DNA from: JANJUO01 sp942492935
GTDB taxonomy: Bacteria > Bacteroidota > Ignavibacteria > Kapaibacteriales > UBA2268
NCBI GenBank assembly: GCA_942492935.1
Contig: OW818654.1
Span: 4,092,001 to 4,156,000 of the forward strand
Length of the DNA stretch: 64,000 nucleotides
Direction: 5' to 3'
Positions 60,301-64,000 of the stretch are shown here, piece after piece. Each line of letters opens with the position of its first letter. The stretch's first letter is position 1. Below the pieces are notes generated by a model, which ran no database searches, had not been told where the DNA came from, and saw only the letters and a list, made by a program, of their open reading frames with translations. The position numbers were made by a program, and so were the translations under genes.

Positions 60301-60539
60301 TGATTGAAAATGAACACAGGAACTAAAAATTCACGTGGTTCATCTAATGATGGTGGAACCCAAATTCTACCATCCGGATAAAAATCCTTATCGTAAGAGG
60401 CATCTTGCCCCAACAAGCTCAAAATGGGTATTCTTGGCTTCTGCGCTTCTGCAACATCTGTAGCTGTCACAAATAATATTGCAACAAGGGACAGCCCGAG
60501 GATGAATGCGTTTCTACGCATACGTGTTAAGAATGTCAT
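57372..60539 (-). CDS. Large secreted surface protein with sorting domain
   Basis: A 1055-residue protein. The ATG at 60539 is preferred to the one at 60551 because it has a GGGGG ribosome-binding site 5 bases before it. A signal peptide with a long hydrophobic core ends at about VAEAQ. The body is beta-rich, with an early cohesin/Ig-like segment (SFDFSIFYDETAVKAVGVE) and a later segment with RGWNLLSLPLKP, a phrase found in many secreted proteins of this group. The last 80 residues are a T9SS domain (ISAYPNPASLTSTISYSVP, LFDALGNEIMTLV, ending VKVNVVR). It is probably abundant: codon use is regular and it has a strong terminator. Function is unknown. Confidence 0.85.
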   Translation of the reverse strand: MTFLTRMRRNAFILGLSLVAILFVTATDVAEAQKPRIPILSLLGQDASYDKDFYPDGRIWVPPSLDEPREFLVPVFIFNQWYSYKDAFGNVRYHVKPIRSFDFSIFYDETAVKAVGVETIHPSYLDYADDDQPLANGWNIDMEDAKDINYWEYINPSKPISDKQKGRRVKISGTSITPLPNTDLYSIEYKILVYVRFQVVAKFGGSDLFNKKTPMYIDTRVLRYNDLNVCTQRAYEGMIDYDVVNYKQDYGVGPVPVEEYLSGLNNAPVELGGPMQSSAQWDNEPYLPGSVILRFSDDIPEFKFTTFAGDNLLEHNPDKSEWYLDQLVTVDENSTAAVGSYKLKIDNNTTNSRLSFIEIETDEPWLTIKCDNTGGGCNKWRQRGTRSAVINYVDETLLGQLNDPMDKNTVADRDVYMEIVADPSKLKLKDDGEKTGLHIGYITVKSPFARISPVRIKVLFLYIKNPYEPDFVKNPGNPGGINLTVQNAKAQGVKMVFGTGERATNGVDALFGEFAWGTPLRTTAFDARWFVWNDPTLAALIPNGFGDFAPNIGAPRTNSRDIRPYPMPQGTNSYTYYCRFNPNGPNAYPVTIEYDTEDFPVGSTLYIRDVLNGQLLQATDMRTSTPTGATTRAYSIFDPRITEFVIEYTLPTSIDFVNIDGTPIIKRGWNLLSLPLKPANTVWNNIYTHALNVPHTFFVSGFQQAENLNIGTGYFVKYSNDVDTRFSGAMFTQVTANDKVRVIAGDAVDPNNPGEFGGWNLVGALSVPTAIGGIDFDKYGTGAVPNRNYTFKFGVYGYNTDKGYYAVSEMLPGLGYWIKVNTDGYYLLKTSKIVPSKTGLETSKDEVFANSTRINVKDNAQKESAVYMNNDNNLDISFFELPPTPPANLFDVRLENNKYITTNDVTTIKLQGVTYPLSLSIDNADADYIFIDPVTEQELGSIKAGTSNDVVLTKLPFDAVKVMKVNTVVEGFGISAYPNPASLTSTISYSVPTNDNVKIALFDALGNEIMTLVDANVNAGSYNLSLNVADLNVGNYICKIIAGTKTSFVKVNVVR

Positions 60540-60568
60540 TTTAACCCCCATAGTTATTGTTTAAATTT

Positions 60569-61747
60569 TTAATTATTTATAAATATTTTTTTTCTAATTT
60601 TATTTAAATCAGTATTGATTATCAATATATATGTGCCATTACTATATAAATCATTGAAGCTCGTATAGTAATTGTTACTATTTACAGATATTCTATCAAT
60701 ACTTTCTCCTCTAATGTCAATTAATTCAATTGATTCTATAATTCGCTCTGAAACAATCTTTAGATTATTATCATAATAGGTTATAAGAACTGAATTATCT
60801 TCATCATTGTCATTGTCAATTGAGTTGACTATTTTACCTTCTAATACAACTTCATCAGTTTGAACATTAATACTACAATTACAAATATCATTCAATTTAA
60901 TATCAGATTTGATTCTATTATTAAAATGCAAATCCTTTTTCCTCTTCAATTTCAAATATATAATAGACTTATCTAAAATTATATTTGATTTTGAAAACTT
61001 TATTATCAAACTGTCAGCTACTTGCTCATATTCATTTATTTCAATCTTTAAGTCATCGTTGTTTACAGATAATATATCGTAATTTTCATAGTTCATATTA
61101 CTTAAAATAATTTCACCATTATTAATGTTACGATAATTACTTTCTGTTACAATCAAAGGCAAAGTAATCAAATTTTCATTTTCAAAGAACAAAGTATCAT
61201 TGGGAATTTCAATTCTAATAGTATGTTTATCATTTTGAATAACATCTACATTAACTTCAGTATATGAAGTTATTTTCTTTTGAAATTCATCTGTAAATTC
61301 AAGATATTTCAAATTAAAAGGAATTACACCTTTATAACAAGTATCTATCAATTCAACTCTCAATGCAATCAGAGGTTTGTTACCGTAAATCAAGTTATTA
61401 CTGTAAAAAAATCCTCGTATTGACCTTCCACTTGAATCACCTTGGGCAGCTACAGATTCTTCATCTAAACCTTCTGCCAAGGTTGAATATTTTAACAATC
61501 CACCTAATCTAATTAATTCAGGATTATATCCAATTTCAAAATTGCAAGCGTAAAGAGAATCACTCTTTAAAACTGAACCGATATCAATTGTCAAAACAAC
61601 AGCGTAATCATTTAGTTTGCTACAAACAATAAAATCATTAGTTTTATCAATCTTCGCAACAACTTCATTACCTTTTAAAATAACCGAACTGAGAACAGTT
61701 AATATTAACAGTCCGGTTATAAATATCTTATGTATCAAAGTACACAT
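60569..61747 (-). CDS. Secreted protein with cohesin-like N-terminus and sorting-type tail
   Basis: A 392-residue protein with a signal segment (about residues 5-24). Residues about 40-150 look like a cohesin or related beta-sandwich (VVLTIDIGSVLKSDSLYACN, FEIGYNPELIRLGGL), with a second sandwich after it. The last 80 residues are a divergent sorting domain (IELIDIRGESID, ending TDLNKIRKKIFINN) without the usual PNPA/PNPF motif. The start overlaps the stop of the upstream gene by one base (TAATG), so the two are coupled. Confidence 0.75.
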   Translation of the reverse strand: MCTLIHKIFITGLLILTVLSSVILKGNEVVAKIDKTNDFIVCSKLNDYAVVLTIDIGSVLKSDSLYACNFEIGYNPELIRLGGLLKYSTLAEGLDEESVAAQGDSSGRSIRGFFYSNNLIYGNKPLIALRVELIDTCYKGVIPFNLKYLEFTDEFQKKITSYTEVNVDVIQNDKHTIRIEIPNDTLFFENENLITLPLIVTESNYRNINNGEIILSNMNYENYDILSVNNDDLKIEINEYEQVADSLIIKFSKSNIILDKSIIYLKLKRKKDLHFNNRIKSDIKLNDICNCSINVQTDEVVLEGKIVNSIDNDNDEDNSVLITYYDNNLKIVSERIIESIELIDIRGESIDRISVNSNNYYTSFNDLYSNGTYILIINTDLNKIRKKIFINN

Positions 61748-63678
61748 TATTTTTCGATAACCATTTTTCTGGTAATTGTATTATTGCCATCAGTAAGTCT
61801 GTAAACATAAATACCAGTTGCAACTGAATTACCATAACTATCAGTACCGTCCCAATTATAAGTATAAGTACCGGAAGTTAAAATACCGTCAACCAATGTT
61901 TTTACAACATTTCCATATACGTCAAAAATAGTAAGATTATAATTGCTATTTTCATTAATATTAACTGTAATCAAAGTTTGAGTTGTAGCAGGATTAAAAG
62001 GATTAGGCATATTTTGCATTAATCTATCATTTTCTGAATACTTAACTTCTACATTACCAGTAATATTTGGTATTTCATTATCATTAAATCTAATATTAGT
62101 TAATTCAATAGTTGAATTATTATTATTAACTTTCACGAATGCAATAGGTTCAGTTGAACTGAATTTGCCATGACCTGATATTACAACAGTATTAGGTGCA
62201 AAATTAACTAAAATGCTGTTATCATCATTTGAGTTAGAAATTACATCAATAACTTCTCCACTTACATTAAATTTAGTACCAATTGAGCCATCGAAATTAT
62301 TGTCCAAATAAACTGGAACTAAATATTCAGTATTGTTCAATTTAGTAATTGTACCAATTTTAATATTTTCTGCAATACTTGCATTTCCCAATTTACCAAT
62401 TCTTGGAATTGTATCAAGAACCCAAGGTAAGAAAGGAACGCGAGCAGAAATATAAGCAAGAATTACAGCTGCATCAGCTTCGTTTGCTTCATAAAATATT
62501 TGTTTAATAGAAGCAACTTCATTTGGTAAGTCATCAGTTTCGTGTTTACTTCTTTTCTTAATAGAAATTCTTTGTAAACTGTTATTATAGTAGAAACGAC
62601 CATTATGATTAACATCACCATAAAAAGCAGCTCTTCTTCTAACTGAATCTAAAGGTTTTTCATAAGCAACTGCTTTCATGATAATTCTTGCATCATTAAC
62701 AGTTACAAATCTATTTTGAGCCATAGTATAATGTTTGTTACCGAATGCTTTAGAGAAGTCAACATCTCCATCACCCCAAACACCAATAGCACTTGCTCTA
62801 CCAATAGCACTAAATCTAATTCTCTTGTCTGTCCCACCAGATGGAGGCCATTGAACAGATAATGTAGTAGAATCTTTACCAGCGATATCAGTAGAATAAC
62901 CATAACGTAAACCATTCAAAAAGTCAGCGCCTTCACCAACAATTTTACCTTCGCCTTTTAAACCAATTGATGCACCTTTAGTAGCAACTCTTGTATCTGA
63001 AACGTTAGGATTGTTTCCAATAACGTTATAACAGAATTCAATGTCGCCTTGCATTGTATAAAGATCCATTGATTCATAAAGTTTAACTTGGAAAGTAGCA
63101 ACACTTGCTTTAAGTGAATCAGCACCAAGTCTCCAGTTAATGTTTAAATTACGCCATTCAATAGTTAAAACTCTTTGAGTAGTAGCTAATGTATCTATTT
63201 TCCACAATAATTTGCTTTGTACATAACCATTTTGGAAGAAGTCTTCATCATCGCGATAGAAGTGGTCTCCCCAGAATGGAGCAATAATATTCACAGGAAA
63301 GTTGTTCGCATCCCAAAACAATGCTTTAGGATTTTTTGCAGGTAAGTTTGGTGGTCTTTTAAAAGTTAGAAAACCATTTACACTTACATAAATTTCAGTA
63401 ACTTTTTCACCATTAAATTCAAATCTGAAATTATGACCTGAATTTCTCAAGTCAATAATTCCATAACCATCATCAGAATCTTCTGGTGTGAAGTTTGGAG
63501 GGAGGGCAAACATTGTATTTGGTAACTCAGTTGCATTAGTTAACGCTACGAATGGTTGTCCTTCTATGAGTTTAATGTCAGTAAATTCACCATTTACTTG
63601 AGCTAAAAGCTGCACCGGCATATACGCAATTACAAAAGCAATTGCAATTCCAACAGCACTCATAAGAAATTTCTTCAT
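61747..63678 (-). CDS. Large secreted protein with FlgD-like C-terminal domain
   Basis: A 643-residue protein from ATG 63678, chosen because AAGGAG lies 9 bases before it and because it gives a normal signal peptide (ending near LLAQ); the frame reaches 63714. The body has a beta-rich domain (FRFEFNGEKVTEIYVSVNGF, APFWGDHFY) like those in many FCB-group secreted proteins. The tail (MPNPFNPATTQTLITV, IFDVYGNVVKTLV, NWDGTDSYGNSVATGIYVYR) is a FlgD-Ig-type sorting domain. It is coupled to the next gene by overlap. Confidence 0.85.
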   Translation of the reverse strand: MKKFLMSAVGIAIAFVIAYMPVQLLAQVNGEFTDIKLIEGQPFVALTNATELPNTMFALPPNFTPEDSDDGYGIIDLRNSGHNFRFEFNGEKVTEIYVSVNGFLTFKRPPNLPAKNPKALFWDANNFPVNIIAPFWGDHFYRDDEDFFQNGYVQSKLLWKIDTLATTQRVLTIEWRNLNINWRLGADSLKASVATFQVKLYESMDLYTMQGDIEFCYNVIGNNPNVSDTRVATKGASIGLKGEGKIVGEGADFLNGLRYGYSTDIAGKDSTTLSVQWPPSGGTDKRIRFSAIGRASAIGVWGDGDVDFSKAFGNKHYTMAQNRFVTVNDARIIMKAVAYEKPLDSVRRRAAFYGDVNHNGRFYYNNSLQRISIKKRSKHETDDLPNEVASIKQIFYEANEADAAVILAYISARVPFLPWVLDTIPRIGKLGNASIAENIKIGTITKLNNTEYLVPVYLDNNFDGSIGTKFNVSGEVIDVISNSNDDNSILVNFAPNTVVISGHGKFSSTEPIAFVKVNNNNSTIELTNIRFNDNEIPNITGNVEVKYSENDRLMQNMPNPFNPATTQTLITVNINENSNYNLTIFDVYGNVVKTLVDGILTSGTYTYNWDGTDSYGNSVATGIYVYRLTDGNNTITRKMVIEK

Positions 63679-63722
63679 CTTATATAACTCCTTTATTTTA
63701 TTAATTTTCATCATATTAATAT

Positions 63723-63748
63723 ATGGACGCTAAATTAATAGCGTCCAT
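63723..63748 (-). terminator. Possible terminator of the window-edge gene
   Basis: A perfect 10-bp stem ATGGACGCTA (63723-63732) / TAGCGTCCAT (63739-63748), loop AATTAA, 9 bases past the stop of the gene entering from the right. The U run after it is poor. Confidence 0.55.
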
Positions 63749-63757
63749 TATAACAAT

Positions 63758-64000
63758 TTACTTAACAATTACAACAGGATATGTTGAAATCATAGCATCT
63801 GTTACCAATCTAATAGTATATTGTCCACTTGATAAAGCGTTTCCACTATTATCAGTTCCATTCCATTCAACTCTGTAAGTTCCTGATGCAAAATCTTGCT
63901 CAGCAATAATAGCAACAACATTACCAAGATTATCAACTACTTGTAATTTTGCATAAGAATTATTTAATAATTCAAATGTAACAACAGAATTACTTGAAAC
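63758..64000 (-). CDS. C-terminal part of a secreted protein with sorting domain (partial)
   Basis: Only the last 80 residues are inside the window; the 5' part lies beyond 64000. They read as a FlgD-like sorting domain: LQVVDNLGNVVAIIAEQDF, then ASGTYRVEWNGTDNSGNALS and SGQYTIRLV, ending VVIVK before the TAA at 63758-63760. The pattern equals the tail of the neighbouring gene, making it another member of the same secreted-protein cluster. This frame was read directly from the sequence. Confidence 0.85.
   Translation of the reverse strand, partial: VSSNSVVTFELLNNSYAKLQVVDNLGNVVAIIAEQDFASGTYRVEWNGTDNSGNALSSGQYTIRLVTDAMISTYPVVIVK

Overview
The window is AT-rich chromosomal DNA (roughly 30% GC by eye, except the rRNA genes) from a motile, Gram-negative, didermic bacterium. 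Several signs point to the Bacteroidota/Chlorobiota (FCB) group, probably an Ignavibacteria/Kapabacteria-like lineage. Many secreted proteins end in FlgD-like or type IX secretion (T9SS) C-terminal sorting domains. The best promoters have the Bacteroidetes form TTG-N20-TAnnTTTG. Yet the cell also has a flagellum, which classical Bacteroidetes usually lack. Most genes are preceded by Shine-Dalgarno sequences, and the 16S rRNA carries an intact anti-Shine-Dalgarno. The lineage is an inference; the 16S gene at 13833-15316 would settle it.

Layout. 1-1.7 kb: end of an outer-membrane-type protein and a lipoprotein. 1.7-5.9 kb: late flagellar cluster fliC-fliS-fliD-flaG-(fliT-like)-(flgM-like) behind a sigma-28 promoter. 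5.9-10 kb, minus strand: a CheW with an inserted CZB zinc domain, an NlpC/P60 hydrolase, a lipoprotein and two small unknown genes. 10.3-15.8 kb, minus strand: a complete rRNA operon (16S, tRNA-Ile, tRNA-Ala, 23S, 5S) with three tandem promoters, boxA-like motifs, a 23S processing stem and a terminator. 16-20.6 kb: malic enzyme-phosphotransacetylase fusion (minus) and a KimA-type potassium permease behind a c-di-AMP (ydaO) riboswitch. 20.6-24.1 kb: a fold-back repeat, tRNA-Leu, lepA and a frameshifted signal peptidase I gene. 24.1-29.3 kb: a type III restriction-modification cassette (res, an internally deleted dinD, mod), followed by a second signal peptidase. 30-33.9 kb: rex (minus) and the overlapping operon menA-tadA-rsmI-tmk. 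33.9-34.7 kb: an ORF-less group II intron of class C type, inserted beside a terminator-like hairpin that belongs to a dispersed repeat family. 34.9-43.6 kb: purF, an M16 peptidase, a cysteine-rich secreted protein and an Asp-box secreted protein, separated by repeat-rich or structured intergenic DNA. 43.8-48.2 kb: fmt, nadK and lgt, then a four-copy 130-bp repeat, then recA (minus). 49.1-53.6 kb: an Omp85 protein and a lipoprotein. 53.6-64 kb, all minus strand: two glycosyltransferases, an outer membrane protein and five secreted proteins with sorting-domain tails, the last running off the window edge.

How it fits together. Most genes are housekeeping. The accessory content is the type III R-M cassette, the group II intron and several repeat families. 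Regulatory signals that can be read directly include the sigma-28 flagellin promoter, the stable-RNA and lepA promoters with identical 20-bp spacing, the c-di-AMP riboswitch and many intrinsic terminators. The best candidates for something undescribed are the intron-in-repeat arrangement, the tandem promoter/hairpin/boxA units of the rRNA operon, the internally deleted DinD between res and mod, and the structured element before the cysteine-rich gene.
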